Assembly: GCA_947458875.1 (NCBI GenBank)
Contig: CANGZD010000001.1
Coordinates: 124,001-188,000 of the forward strand
Origin: Sphingobacteriaceae bacterium
Lineage (GTDB): Bacteria; Bacteroidota; Bacteroidia; Sphingobacteriales; Sphingobacteriaceae
Length of the DNA: 64,000 nt
Direction: 5' to 3'
In this document: one piece after another, positions 7,242 to 16,044 of the stretch
Numbering within the stretch: position 1 is the first letter of the stretch
Layout of the letters: each line of letters begins with the position of its first letter
Made by a program: the position numbers and the translations under genes
The notes under the pieces: model-generated
Databases searched by the model: none
What the model was told of the DNA's origin: nothing
What the model saw: the letters and a program-made list of their open reading frames with translations, nothing else

Positions 7242-9140
7242 ATGAGCGACCAAATTAAACATGAGTGCGGTATCGCCCTCATCCGTTTGTTAAAGCCTTT
7301 ATCTTATTACCAGGACAAGTACGGTACGTCTCTTTACGGCCTCAATAAGTTGTACTTGCTAATGGAAAAGCAGCATAACCGGGGTCAGGACGGTGCAGGT
7401 ATCGCCACCATCAAACTGGATATGAAGCCAGGTAACCGTTACATTAGCCGGTATAGGGCGATGGGTTCGAAGGCGGTGTCGGAAATTTTTGAATATGTGC
7501 AGCAAAAGTTTGTGAACATCCAGCAACAGGACCCTGAAAAAATGAAGGATGCGGAATGGCTCAAGCAAAACGTTAGTTTTACCGGCGAGGTGCTCATGGG
7601 CCATTTGCGTTATGGTACACATGGCAAGAACAGCATTGAGGCCTGCCACCCGTTTTTGCGCCAGAACAACTGGATGACTCGTAACCTGGTGATTTCGGGT
7701 AATTTTAACATGACGAATGTAGATGAATTGCTGGAGCAGTTGTATGAGCTGGGGCAACACCCCAAGGAGCAGGCCGATACGGTTACGGTGCTGGAGAAGA
7801 TTGGTCATTTTTTGGATGAGGAGAACCAGCGAATTTTTGACGAACTGAAGCCTCAGGGTGTAAATAATATAGATATCACGCATCAGATTGCTGATAATTT
7901 GGATGTAGCGAATATTTTACGTCGCTCTGCCAAGACCTGGGATGGTGGTTATACCATACAAGGAATTTTTGGTCATGGTGATGCTTTTGTGATGCGTGAT
8001 CCGGCGGGTATTCGTCCGGCATTTTATTATTCGGATGAGGAGGTGCTGGTGGTGGCTTCGGAACGTCCGGCTATACAAACGGCCTTCAATGTGCCTTTAG
8101 ATTCGGTGAAAGAGATTAAACCAGGGCATGCGCTGATTGCAAAAAAGAACGGCCACATTTCTGAAGAATTATTCAGGGAGCCGGAAGTGCAAAAATCTTG
8201 TTCATTTGAGCGGATTTATTTTTCTCGCGGCAGCGATGCAGCCATTTATCAGGAGCGCAAGCAGCTGGGCCGTTTGCTTTGTCCGCAAATATTGGATGCG
8301 GTGAACCACGACCTGGAACGCACTGTGTTTTCTTTTATCCCGAATACGGCCGAGGTGGCCTTTTATGGCATGGTGGAAGGGGTTCATACTTATATTCATT
8401 CCAAACAAAAAGATATTTTACTGAACCGTGCAGATAAGATTGGGGATGCTGAACTGGAAAGCATGCTGAATATCAGCCCGAGGGTAGAGAAGATTGCGCT
8501 GAAAGATGCCAAATTACGCACTTTTATTACACAGGATGCCGACCGCCAAGATATGGTGGCGCATGTGTACGATACCACTTACGGCGTGGTGAAACCGGGT
8601 GATACTTTAGTCGTATTGGATGATTCAATTGTCCGGGGTACCACGCTTAAGCAAAGTATTTTGCGGATGCTGGATCGTTTACAACCTAAAAAAATTATCG
8701 TGGTTTCGTCGGCACCGCAAATCCGTTATCCGGATTGTTATGGTATCGACATGTCGCGGATGGGGGAGTTTGTGGCTTTTGAAGCAGCTATTTCTTTGCT
8801 GAAGGAAAGCGGTAAGGAGCAGCTGATTCAGGAGGTTTACCAACTGTGCCAGCAAGCCAAGGAGCAGGGCAAGATGAAGGAGCAAAATTTTGTAAAGGCC
8901 ATTTATGCGCCTTTTAGCGATGAGCAGATCTCGGCACGTATTGCAAAAATTGTGACCCCTGCAGGTATCAAGGCCGAAGTTCAGTTGATCTATCAAACTT
9001 TAGCTAACTTGCATGCTGCTTGTCCTAATCATTTAGGCGACTGGTACTTCTCAGGTGATTATCCAACACCTGGCGGAAATAAGGTAGTGAACCAGGCCTT
9101 TATGAACTGGGTGGAGGGTAAAAATCAGCGGGCTTACTAA
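7242..9140 (+). CDS. Amidophosphoribosyltransferase-like protein (PurF family)
   Basis: A 632-residue class II glutamine amidotransferase fused to a phosphoribosyltransferase domain. This is the PurF architecture that makes phosphoribosylamine in purine synthesis. The nucleophile is expected to be Cys9 (KHECGIALIRL) after removal of a short propeptide; other glutaminase motifs are EKQHNRGQDGAG and GHLRYGTHG. The PRPP loop LVVLDDSIVRGTT is intact. The protein is about 130 residues longer than typical ~500-residue PurF, with extra sequence between and after the domains. I set the start at the ATG of SDQIKHECG because it gives the usual short propeptide; the longer frame runs into an intergenic repeat. 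It meets the convergent LysE-family gene with a 4-base overlap. Confidence 0.85.
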   Translation: MSDQIKHECGIALIRLLKPLSYYQDKYGTSLYGLNKLYLLMEKQHNRGQDGAGIATIKLDMKPGNRYISRYRAMGSKAVSEIFEYVQQKFVNIQQQDPEKMKDAEWLKQNVSFTGEVLMGHLRYGTHGKNSIEACHPFLRQNNWMTRNLVISGNFNMTNVDELLEQLYELGQHPKEQADTVTVLEKIGHFLDEENQRIFDELKPQGVNNIDITHQIADNLDVANILRRSAKTWDGGYTIQGIFGHGDAFVMRDPAGIRPAFYYSDEEVLVVASERPAIQTAFNVPLDSVKEIKPGHALIAKKNGHISEELFREPEVQKSCSFERIYFSRGSDAAIYQERKQLGRLLCPQILDAVNHDLERTVFSFIPNTAEVAFYGMVEGVHTYIHSKQKDILLNRADKIGDAELESMLNISPRVEKIALKDAKLRTFITQDADRQDMVAHVYDTTYGVVKPGDTLVVLDDSIVRGTTLKQSILRMLDRLQPKKIIVVSSAPQIRYPDCYGIDMSRMGEFVAFEAAISLLKESGKEQLIQEVYQLCQQAKEQGKMKEQNFVKAIYAPFSDEQISARIAKIVTPAGIKAEVQLIYQTLANLHAACPNHLGDWYFSGDYPTPGGNKVVNQAFMNWVEGKNQRAY

Positions 9141-9766
9141 AGCAGCGAATGGGTAAACACCAGTGTATAGATTAGGTGTAAAGCAAAGATGATGATGAGG
9201 GCGCCTGCTATCCTGTTCAGCTTGATCAGTGTTTTTTCGGTAATCTTTTTCCGCAATTTATTGGCAAAATAGGCTTTTAGCGTATCGAGGCTAAACTGAG
9301 TGATGAGGATAGCAGCAAAAAAGGGTAAGATGACCTTGGGGTTAAATCCTCCTGTTACAGAAATTACTCCACTGGTTACGCTGATCCAGTAAAGCAAGAG
9401 CGATGGGTTGAATACGCACATCGCAAATCCTTTTAAAAAATATCCTAATTTCTTTGTTCTGGAGCTGCTGGGCTCGTAACTGATGCTTACTTTCTTGAAA
9501 AGATAATAGATGCCGATGCCAAATAAAATGGCAGATCCAGCATAGCCAATATAATTTAAATAAGGCCCATTTGGAGTTAGGTAGCTGGAGCCATACAGAC
9601 TCAATGCTACATAGCCGGCATCGGCAATAACCACCCCGGCTGCCAGCATCATTCCGGCATAAAATCCTTTTTCGATGCTGGTTTTTAGCAGGGCGAAGAA
9701 TACAGGCCCCGTAAGAAAGGACAGCACGATCCCCATGCCAATACCTGAAATGATTATTTCCATCAA
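9137..9766 (-). CDS. LysE/RhtB-family amino-acid exporter
   Basis: A 209-residue inner-membrane protein with about six hydrophobic segments. The N terminus (MGIVLSFLTGPVFFALLKTS) carries the characteristic LysE family glycine-proline motif. Members export amino acids such as lysine, threonine or homoserine lactone; the substrate cannot be inferred from the sequence. The stop overlaps the stop of the convergent PurF-like gene by 4 bases, leaving no room for a terminator between them. It is transcribed alone from the region facing the sugar permease. Confidence 0.85.
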   Translation of the reverse strand: MMEIIISGIGMGIVLSFLTGPVFFALLKTSIEKGFYAGMMLAAGVVIADAGYVALSLYGSSYLTPNGPYLNYIGYAGSAILFGIGIYYLFKKVSISYEPSSSRTKKLGYFLKGFAMCVFNPSLLLYWISVTSGVISVTGGFNPKVILPFFAAILITQFSLDTLKAYFANKLRKKITEKTLIKLNRIAGALIIIFALHLIYTLVFTHSLL

Positions 9767-9915
9767 ATGCTAATATCCGATTTATTGGTAAAAGAAATGG
9801 TGTATTATCTAACATTTTGCTGTTTTTGTATTGTTGTTTTTGTGAAAAAAGACTATGTTAGGCTCTTATAACCTTACAACCCATACCATAAACCTTATTC
9901 AATTTAAACCACACC

Positions 9916-11343
9916 ATGCAACAAAATTCAGCGACCAAATGGGGGCAATTCATCCCTTTGGTTACGGTATTCTTTTTCTGGGGCTTTGTAGCTGCCAGTA
10001 ATGACATTTTAATTCCGGTATTTAAAAAAGCATTCGACTTGACACAAAGCCAGAGCCAATGGGTTTCGCTGGCTTTTTATATAGCTTATACTGTTGGTTC
10101 TTTGATTTACATGGGCATTTCCATGATTATGAAAAAAGACCTGATCAATAAGATCGGCTATAAAAATGGACTGGCCCTTGGTTTGGTCATTTCAGCCATA
10201 GGAACTTTATTATTTTATCCAGCGGCTAATCTGGGTTCTTTCACATTAATGTTATCAGGCTTGTTCATTGTGGCCTTAGGGTTCTCTTTACAGCAAACGG
10301 TTGCCAATCCCTTGGCCATTGCAATGGGTCCGATCACCACCGGTTCGCAGCGTTTAACGCTGGCAGGTGGTATCAATAACCTGGGTACTACCATTGGTCC
10401 CCTGATCGTGAGTTTCGCCATTTTTGGAGCGAGTAACAGCACGGATGTGAATATCAGTATTGAGAGTGTTAAAATTCCTTACCTGATCTTAGGGGCAGCC
10501 TTTTTGGCGGTGGCCTTGTTGCTGAAGTTATCTGCATTGCCCGACCGACCAGCTTTAGTGGAGGCAGAACATATGGAGGGACATACTTCATCTGCACTTC
10601 AGTATCCTCAGTTGGTTTTGGGGATGATTGCTATTTTTGTTTATGTGGGTGTTGAAGTTTCTACCGCAAGTAACTTGCCTGCTTATATGGAGAAAGATTT
10701 GGGTTATGCCATTCAGGATATTGCTCCTTATATTTCTTTGTATTGGGCCAGTTTGATGATCGGGCGCTGGACCGGGGCTGTAGAAGCATTTACTGAGGAG
10801 ATCAGCCTGCAGAAAGTGTTGCGATTTGTGGCTCCTTACTTGGCTTTTGGTGTATTCCTATTCGTGAATGCTATTGCCAAGCATGATTTGGCTCCTTTTT
10901 ATGTATATGGTCTGGTGATCTTGGTTTTGATTGCTGCCGACATCATGAGTAAAGGAAATCCTGCCAGAATGTTAATGATCTTTTCGTTTGCGGGTATTTT
11001 AGCTTTGTTAGTGGGTATGTTTACCACAGGCATGGTCAGTGTGTACGCCATCACGAGTGTGGGCTTGTTTTGTAGTACACTTTGGCCATGTATATTTACA
11101 TTGGCGGTGAGTGGTCTGGGTAAAAATACCAGTCAGGGTAGTAGTTTTTTGATCATGATGATCATGGGTGGTGGGATTGTGAGTTGGCTCCAGGGTTATC
11201 TCTCTGAGTACACCGGATTGCAGTTCAGTTATATTGTAGGGGTGGCTTGTTTTGCCTACCTTGCTTTTTATGCCTGGAAAGTAAGAGGTATTTTAAAAGC
11301 CCAGGGAATTACTTTTGATAAGCAGATAGTAGGGGGACATTAA
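9916..11343 (+). CDS. FHS-family sugar MFS transporter (glucose/galactose/fucose type)
   Basis: A 475-residue protein with about 12 hydrophobic segments and the pattern of the fucose:H+ symporter/GluP subgroup of the major facilitator superfamily (FFFWGFVAASNDILIP near the N terminus, GFSLQQTVANPLAIAMGP, LAGGINNLGTTIGPLIVSF). It should bring a hexose into the cytoplasm with protons or sodium. Exact specificity is not deducible. The stop lies 12 bases before the dCMP deaminase gene, so transcription may continue into it. The start ATG is preceded by a long AT-rich leader without obvious competing starts. Confidence 0.88.
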   Translation: MQQNSATKWGQFIPLVTVFFFWGFVAASNDILIPVFKKAFDLTQSQSQWVSLAFYIAYTVGSLIYMGISMIMKKDLINKIGYKNGLALGLVISAIGTLLFYPAANLGSFTLMLSGLFIVALGFSLQQTVANPLAIAMGPITTGSQRLTLAGGINNLGTTIGPLIVSFAIFGASNSTDVNISIESVKIPYLILGAAFLAVALLLKLSALPDRPALVEAEHMEGHTSSALQYPQLVLGMIAIFVYVGVEVSTASNLPAYMEKDLGYAIQDIAPYISLYWASLMIGRWTGAVEAFTEEISLQKVLRFVAPYLAFGVFLFVNAIAKHDLAPFYVYGLVILVLIAADIMSKGNPARMLMIFSFAGILALLVGMFTTGMVSVYAITSVGLFCSTLWPCIFTLAVSGLGKNTSQGSSFLIMMIMGGGIVSWLQGYLSEYTGLQFSYIVGVACFAYLAFYAWKVRGILKAQGITFDKQIVGGH

Positions 11344-11355
11344 TCTGATTTTATT

Positions 11356-11820
11356 TTGAGCAGACCGACTTTCGAATCTATTTTCATGAATTTGGCGAGC
11401 GACCTGGCTTTGCGCTCCCATTGCGTAAAGGCTCAGGTGGGTGCCGTCTTAACTAAAGACACCCGCATTATATCCATCGGTTATAATGGTCCGCCGGCAG
11501 GGACGCATAATTGCGATGAGGAGTGGCCGGAAACGGGCTGTCCCCGCGATTCGAAAAATTCATGCTCGCTTGCTTTGCATGCCGAGGAGAATGCCATCCT
11601 GTATGCCACTAAAAATGGCGCCAGTTTGGAAGGTGCTACGCTTTACCTGACGCTGTCGCCTTGTATCTCTTGTGCCCGACTGATTTTTTCATCCGGAATT
11701 AAGAAAGTGTACTTTAAAAATTCTTACGCTGAATACAAAGGTTTACCCAGCGATGAAGGGGTAGATTTTTTGAATAAGTTTGGGGTGAAAACCTTGCGAT
11801 ATGTTAAAGATCGAGCTTAA
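11356..11820 (+). CDS. dCMP/cytidine deaminase family zinc enzyme (ComEB-like)
   Basis: A 154-residue deaminase, probably converting dCMP to dUMP for thymidylate synthesis. Zinc-site motifs are clear: LHAEENAIL (His ligand and catalytic Glu) and LSPCISCARL (two Cys ligands). A further Cys-rich segment (GTHNCDEEWPETGCPRDSKNSC) matches the longer insert of dCMP deaminases. The start used is a TTG at 11356, because RPTFESIFMNLASDLALRS aligns with the usual N terminus of the family; the next ATG at 11386 would remove ten residues. It lies 12 bases after the sugar transporter. Confidence 0.88.
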   Translation: MSRPTFESIFMNLASDLALRSHCVKAQVGAVLTKDTRIISIGYNGPPAGTHNCDEEWPETGCPRDSKNSCSLALHAEENAILYATKNGASLEGATLYLTLSPCISCARLIFSSGIKKVYFKNSYAEYKGLPSDEGVDFLNKFGVKTLRYVKDRA

Positions 11821-11866
11821 TAAATCAATAGGATGATGTACACCTCCTTGTTTTAAATCAATTTAT

Positions 11867-12307
11867 ATGAAAGCCTGTCATTGCTTTTTAGTTCTCCTGG
11901 TGTTGAATTTATTTTCCTGCTCAAAAAAATCTGAGACAACAAATAAAAAATACTTAGTTAAGTATGAGATTGTTTTTTCGAGTAATACCGGACAGAGGCC
12001 GGCTAATACAAATGAATCTGAAAGATTTCGAATTACAAAAATTGTAGATGATACGGGCATCAGCCAGTACTCATACCCAGCCGCAGGCCTGTCAAAATGG
12101 GATACCACCTTTACGATAAGTAGCAATAAAAGTCCGCTGGATATAGGTTTTGAAACAACTGTTTGTTGGTTAGCAAATAAGGGACACACAATTTCAAATA
12201 TCTACCTCAATAATGTAAATGTAAAAACAAGATTAGACACTTCTCGTACCTATGGAGCAGTACACGGTGTGCCTGCCGCACCTTTTTATTATAGTATCAC
12301 AAACTAA
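11867..12307 (+). CDS. Small hypothetical lipoprotein
   Basis: A 146-residue protein with a leader ending in a lipobox-like motif (LVLNLFSC), followed by serine/lysine-rich sequence and a soluble domain rich in beta-prone residues. The layout resembles small Bacteroidota lipoproteins of beta-sandwich type, but I do not recognise the family. It stands between the deaminase gene and the convergent CtlX-like gene, and is more AT-rich than both. The function is unknown. Confidence 0.6.
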   Translation: MKACHCFLVLLVLNLFSCSKKSETTNKKYLVKYEIVFSSNTGQRPANTNESERFRITKIVDDTGISQYSYPAAGLSKWDTTFTISSNKSPLDIGFETTVCWLANKGHTISNIYLNNVNVKTRLDTSRTYGAVHGVPAAPFYYSITN

Positions 12308-12338
12308 ACAAAGGGTAGACTCATAAATTTTTATTCTT

Positions 12339-13253
12339 TTACTTAAACAGGAACAGTTCAGCGATCATACACCTGGCACCACCTCCACCAATTTTTTCGA
12401 TGGTGCTGATATTCAAGGGTAGCAGTTCTGCATATAGACTTAATTCTCGCTTTTGTTGTTGACTTAGGCAGTTATAAGCAGTAGCGGATAAGACCAAGAA
12501 ATTTTCACCTTGCCGGTTATTTAAACAGAGCATATTACCGGCAAAATGCTTCATTTGGTCGAGTGTAATTTCAATAATTTGTTGGCCGGAATTACTTAAT
12601 GTATTTGAAAGCATTGTTCTTTCTTGCTCATCGGGAATGCTATCAAGGCAAATTACAGCAAACCCTTCGCCAATGCACATCATCACATTGGTGTGATAAA
12701 TTTCCTGACCTTGTTCATCTTCAGCTGAAAACCAAACCGGACGATAATTTAATTGCTCGCAGAGTTTCAAGAAGAGATCTTTGTCCGTTCGTGGCGAAAG
12801 GCAGGCGTAAGCTAATTGATGAACATGATCGAAAACTATACTGCCTGTCCCCTCTAAAAATCGGTTTTGGGTTTCATAATCCGTCAAATCTATGATTCTA
12901 TTAATCTGAAATGTTTGTCCAAGCGATTCAATAATATCCAAGCTCCTTTCCAGCCGGCGGTTGGGCGCATACATCGGGTAAAGTATCAGGCTGCCATCCG
13001 CATGAAAACTAATCCAATTGTTCGGAAAAATCGCATCTGGCTTTATTGGATGGGATGTATCCTCAAAAATATAGACTTCAATGCCTTTTGCGATCAGGGC
13101 TTCAGCAAATGCTTCAAATTCCTGAAGTGCTTTTTGATGAATCATTTCGTCACTTTCATCTGGCTTATTTTGAAAAGCGTTGGATTGCGCTGTTTCTATA
13201 TTGAAGCCAAAATGTGCCGGTTTGATCATTAAAATTTGGCTGGTCGTCTGCAT
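12339..13253 (-). CDS. ctlX: Arginine deiminase-related amidinohydrolase (CtlX-like)
   Basis: A 304-residue member of the guanidino-group-modifying enzyme superfamily, similar to the CtlX group annotated in citrulline utilisation. Visible elements are the N-terminal MIKPAHFGFN, the substrate-loop PDAIFPNNWISFH, the FLEGTGSIVFDH segment, the catalytic-His region EIYHTNVMMCIG, and the catalytic Cys near the end (KIGGGGARCMIAELF). These match the Asp/Glu-His-Cys arrangement of the family. The likely substrate is arginine, citrulline or a related guanidine/ureido compound; which one is inference. A TAACTTTG -7 element lies 27 bases upstream of the start on the minus strand. Confidence 0.82.
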   Translation of the reverse strand: MQTTSQILMIKPAHFGFNIETAQSNAFQNKPDESDEMIHQKALQEFEAFAEALIAKGIEVYIFEDTSHPIKPDAIFPNNWISFHADGSLILYPMYAPNRRLERSLDIIESLGQTFQINRIIDLTDYETQNRFLEGTGSIVFDHVHQLAYACLSPRTDKDLFLKLCEQLNYRPVWFSAEDEQGQEIYHTNVMMCIGEGFAVICLDSIPDEQERTMLSNTLSNSGQQIIEITLDQMKHFAGNMLCLNNRQGENFLVLSATAYNCLSQQQKRELSLYAELLPLNISTIEKIGGGGARCMIAELFLFK

Positions 13254-13280
13254 TTTGAGTTCTTATTGCGATTAATAATT

Positions 13281-13288
13281 CAAAGTTA
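13281..13288 (-). promoter_or_regulatory. Bacteroidota -7 promoter element for the ctlX-like gene
   Basis: TAACTTTG on the minus strand matches the TAnnTTTG consensus and lies 27 bases upstream of the start codon. Confidence 0.5.
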
Positions 13289-13525
13289 GCTTTTTGGATG
13301 GCGATGAAGTGCTCCCCATGCGGTATTGTTCCTAACTATTTTGTGTGCTTACTGAAGGTGATTAGATAAATAACGTTAAACGGCTTAAAATTCTTGTATT
13401 TATGATGTGTTTTTGATGCTTGAATAGCAGTGTGGCGAGTAACACAAGCAAAGAGTCGGTTATTTTCTCCTATATTAGTAATTGTGCGATGGATGCATCA
13501 TTCAATGAAAAAAGTGCTTTTTTAA

Positions 13526-14983
13526 ATGAAATTATTAGGTTTTAAATTCAGTAAACAGTGGGCTTTGCTTACTGGTCTTTTGTTAGGTTTACTGCTCTTT
13601 TTTATCAATCCGTTTTCATTGGCTAATGATGCAAAAGTTGTTTTAGCTGTAGCCGGTCTCATGATCAGCTGGTGGGTGCTCGAGGCCTTGCCCTTGGCCG
13701 TGGTTGCCTTGGTGCCCATCGTCTTGTTTCCGCTGCTCGGCATTTCAGGTATTCAGCAGGTAAGCAAGCACTATGCAGACAGTATCATTTTTCTGTTTAT
13801 GGGTGGTTTTTTTATCGCCATCGCCATCGAAAAATGGAATTTGCATAAGCGTATTGCTTTGGGGATAATTGATTTCACTGGGACCAATGGTAATCGAATT
13901 ATACTCGGTTTCATCATGGCAACCGGATTTTTGAGTATGTGGCTGAGTAATACGGCCACTACCATGATGATGTTCCCGATCGCCATGTCGGTTATTCAGG
14001 TAATAGCTCAACACAATAAAGATGAAATAGGTCTGCGGAATTTTTCATTGGTGCTGATGCTTTCCATTGCTTATGCCTCTAATTTTGCTTTGGGTACCAT
14101 TATCGGCACTCCTCCTAATGTGGCTTATGCCAACTATATTGCCAATAAATTCAATTATACCATCGGATTTACAGATTGGATGTTGGTATTTACCCCATTA
14201 ACCATCTTGCTTTTATTCATGCTGTATTGGGTAATGGTTAAATGGATGTATCCGAACCGAATTAATGATAGTTCTGTAGGTAAAGCTTTCATCCAATCAG
14301 AACTGAAACAGCTGGGTAAACTCAGCTTACCGGAAAAAAGGGTTTTACTGGTTTTTTTGACTACGGTGTTATTCTGGATTACGAAAGATTTGATTAATAG
14401 TTGGCAGCAATGGCTAGTACTCGATGATACGATCATTGCCATGGCTGGTGCCATCAGTTTATTCATGATTCCGGCAGGAAATTCAAAAGATAAACAGGAA
14501 AACCTATTGGTTTGGGAAGATACCCATAAAATGGCTTGGGGAATTTTGCTGCTATTTGGTGGTGGATTGGCGCTCGCTAAATCATTAGAAGACGCTCAAT
14601 TGATGGATCAGTTGGGCACTTATTTAGCTTCTTTTGCTTCGCAGCATATATTTTTGATGATCTTGCTTGTGACCACCCTTTCAGTGTTTTTGAGTGAAGT
14701 GATGAGTAATGTAGCTCAGGTTATTGTGATGGCCCCAGTTATTTCCTCTTTGGCGGTTTCATTAGGTATAGATCCGCTTATGCTGGGTATCCCGATGACG
14801 CTTGGGGCCAGTTGTGCCAGTATGCTACCCATGGGTACGCCGCCCAATGCCATTGTTTTTGCCAGTGGACATATTAAGATTAAAGACATGATGAAAGCTG
14901 GTTTCGTGCTCAACATCATTTGCATTGTGCTCATCACGCTTTTCTGCTGGCTGTTACAGCCAATGATCATGAAATTGATTTAG
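13526..14983 (+). CDS. DASS/SLC13-family sodium:anion symporter
   Basis: A 485-residue membrane protein with roughly 11-12 hydrophobic segments. Both hairpin signatures of the divalent anion:Na+ symporter family are visible: MWLSNTATTMMMFPIA (SNT motif) near residue 135 and a second copy region at VMSNVAQVIVMAPV. The segment LGASCASMLPMGTPPNAIVF is the classic C-terminal signature. It should import dicarboxylates, citrate or sulfate with sodium; the substrate cannot be chosen from sequence alone. The ATG at 13526 gives a short positively charged N terminus, as in homologs. Confidence 0.88.
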   Translation: MKLLGFKFSKQWALLTGLLLGLLLFFINPFSLANDAKVVLAVAGLMISWWVLEALPLAVVALVPIVLFPLLGISGIQQVSKHYADSIIFLFMGGFFIAIAIEKWNLHKRIALGIIDFTGTNGNRIILGFIMATGFLSMWLSNTATTMMMFPIAMSVIQVIAQHNKDEIGLRNFSLVLMLSIAYASNFALGTIIGTPPNVAYANYIANKFNYTIGFTDWMLVFTPLTILLLFMLYWVMVKWMYPNRINDSSVGKAFIQSELKQLGKLSLPEKRVLLVFLTTVLFWITKDLINSWQQWLVLDDTIIAMAGAISLFMIPAGNSKDKQENLLVWEDTHKMAWGILLLFGGGLALAKSLEDAQLMDQLGTYLASFASQHIFLMILLVTTLSVFLSEVMSNVAQVIVMAPVISSLAVSLGIDPLMLGIPMTLGASCASMLPMGTPPNAIVFASGHIKIKDMMKAGFVLNIICIVLITLFCWLLQPMIMKLI

Positions 14984-15072
14984 TTTATTTGAATCGCTTT
15001 CACCATTCTCTAGGCTGTATAGATTTTTGCGCTTGAGGTGTTTAAAAGTACACTTCCTTCTTAATGGTAGAT

Positions 15073-15984
15073 TTAATCAAATAATTCATTTGTGAATAGG
15101 GTTTGATTCAAAATCACCTTGTCTTCTAATTTTTTATCTACAAGCCACTGTAAAAACTCAAACACTCTTTCTTGTTTCATGATTCCGCAATTTTGTTCGT
15201 TGCCAAAGTGCGGAATAGTAAAGGATATCGATTTTTCTAAATCTATATTTTCTAAATCGTAATCAGTTAAATAAGGTTTTAAAATAGAAGTAGCTTCTTT
15301 CAGGTTGTCTTTTGCAAACAAGAAGCCTTTTTTAGTGGTCTTGATAAAGTTTGCATAAACTGCTTTATGCTTTATTAAATTTCCCCTTTTGGTTAATACA
15401 ATAGGGGAGTAACCGTATGGGATTCTCACTTCGTCGAGTGTAAATTTGTTTAGTTCAATATTCTTGCCGCTAGCCTCAATTCCCTCCCAGTTGTCAAAAA
15501 TCCAGGTAGCATCAGCTTGGCCACTTAGCAAAGTATTCCAAATGCCAAGTTTATCAGGATATACAATATTTAAGTCACCTTCACCACCATCGTTTTTAAC
15601 CATTTCCTTCACAATGTGGTCTTCATAACGTGCTTTATAGGAGGCATAAGTCTTACCATCGAGCAACTTTGCTGAGGTAATATCAGACGATTTTAGCGTG
15701 GCAATGCAACTCAAATCGTTTTGTAGAATGGCATAAATCGCTATGGCTTCTACTTGATTTGCTTTATTATTCAAGCTGATAGCCGTCTCAAAAGGAGCAA
15801 TTGCAAAGTCAGCGATATCAAGTTCTAACTTTTTTCCGGGAGTCATTGAGTAGTTATCATCTTTAGGATTTAGGATTTCAAGATCAATTCCTTCCTGATG
15901 GTATAAGCCTAAATCTTTGGCAATAAAAAACCCTATGTGATTAACATTCGGAGTCCAGTCTAAAGCTAATTTTAGTTTTCTCAT
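15073..15984 (-). CDS. NMT1/THI5-like periplasmic-binding-fold protein without signal peptide
   Basis: A 303-residue protein with the NMT1/THI5 fold. It opens KLALDWTPNVNHIGFFIA and GLYHQEGIDLEIL, typical of ABC-transporter substrate-binding proteins for pyrimidine thiamine precursors and of the fungal THI5 enzyme. No signal peptide or lipobox precedes the domain, so the protein should be cytoplasmic. No permease or ATPase gene is adjacent. The cysteine cluster (CCCFC) of yeast THI5 is absent; only two isolated Cys are seen. It could be a binding protein of lost export, a sensor, or an enzyme. It ends 60 bases before the divergently unrelated pyrC start region on the same strand. Confidence 0.7.
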   Translation of the reverse strand: MRKLKLALDWTPNVNHIGFFIAKDLGLYHQEGIDLEILNPKDDNYSMTPGKKLELDIADFAIAPFETAISLNNKANQVEAIAIYAILQNDLSCIATLKSSDITSAKLLDGKTYASYKARYEDHIVKEMVKNDGGEGDLNIVYPDKLGIWNTLLSGQADATWIFDNWEGIEASGKNIELNKFTLDEVRIPYGYSPIVLTKRGNLIKHKAVYANFIKTTKKGFLFAKDNLKEATSILKPYLTDYDLENIDLEKSISFTIPHFGNEQNCGIMKQERVFEFLQWLVDKKLEDKVILNQTLFTNELFD

Positions 15985-16044
15985 TGTGATGCCTGTTTTA
16001 TTTACAATTTAGTCTGAAGTGTTTTTTGGAACAGTAGGATTTGA

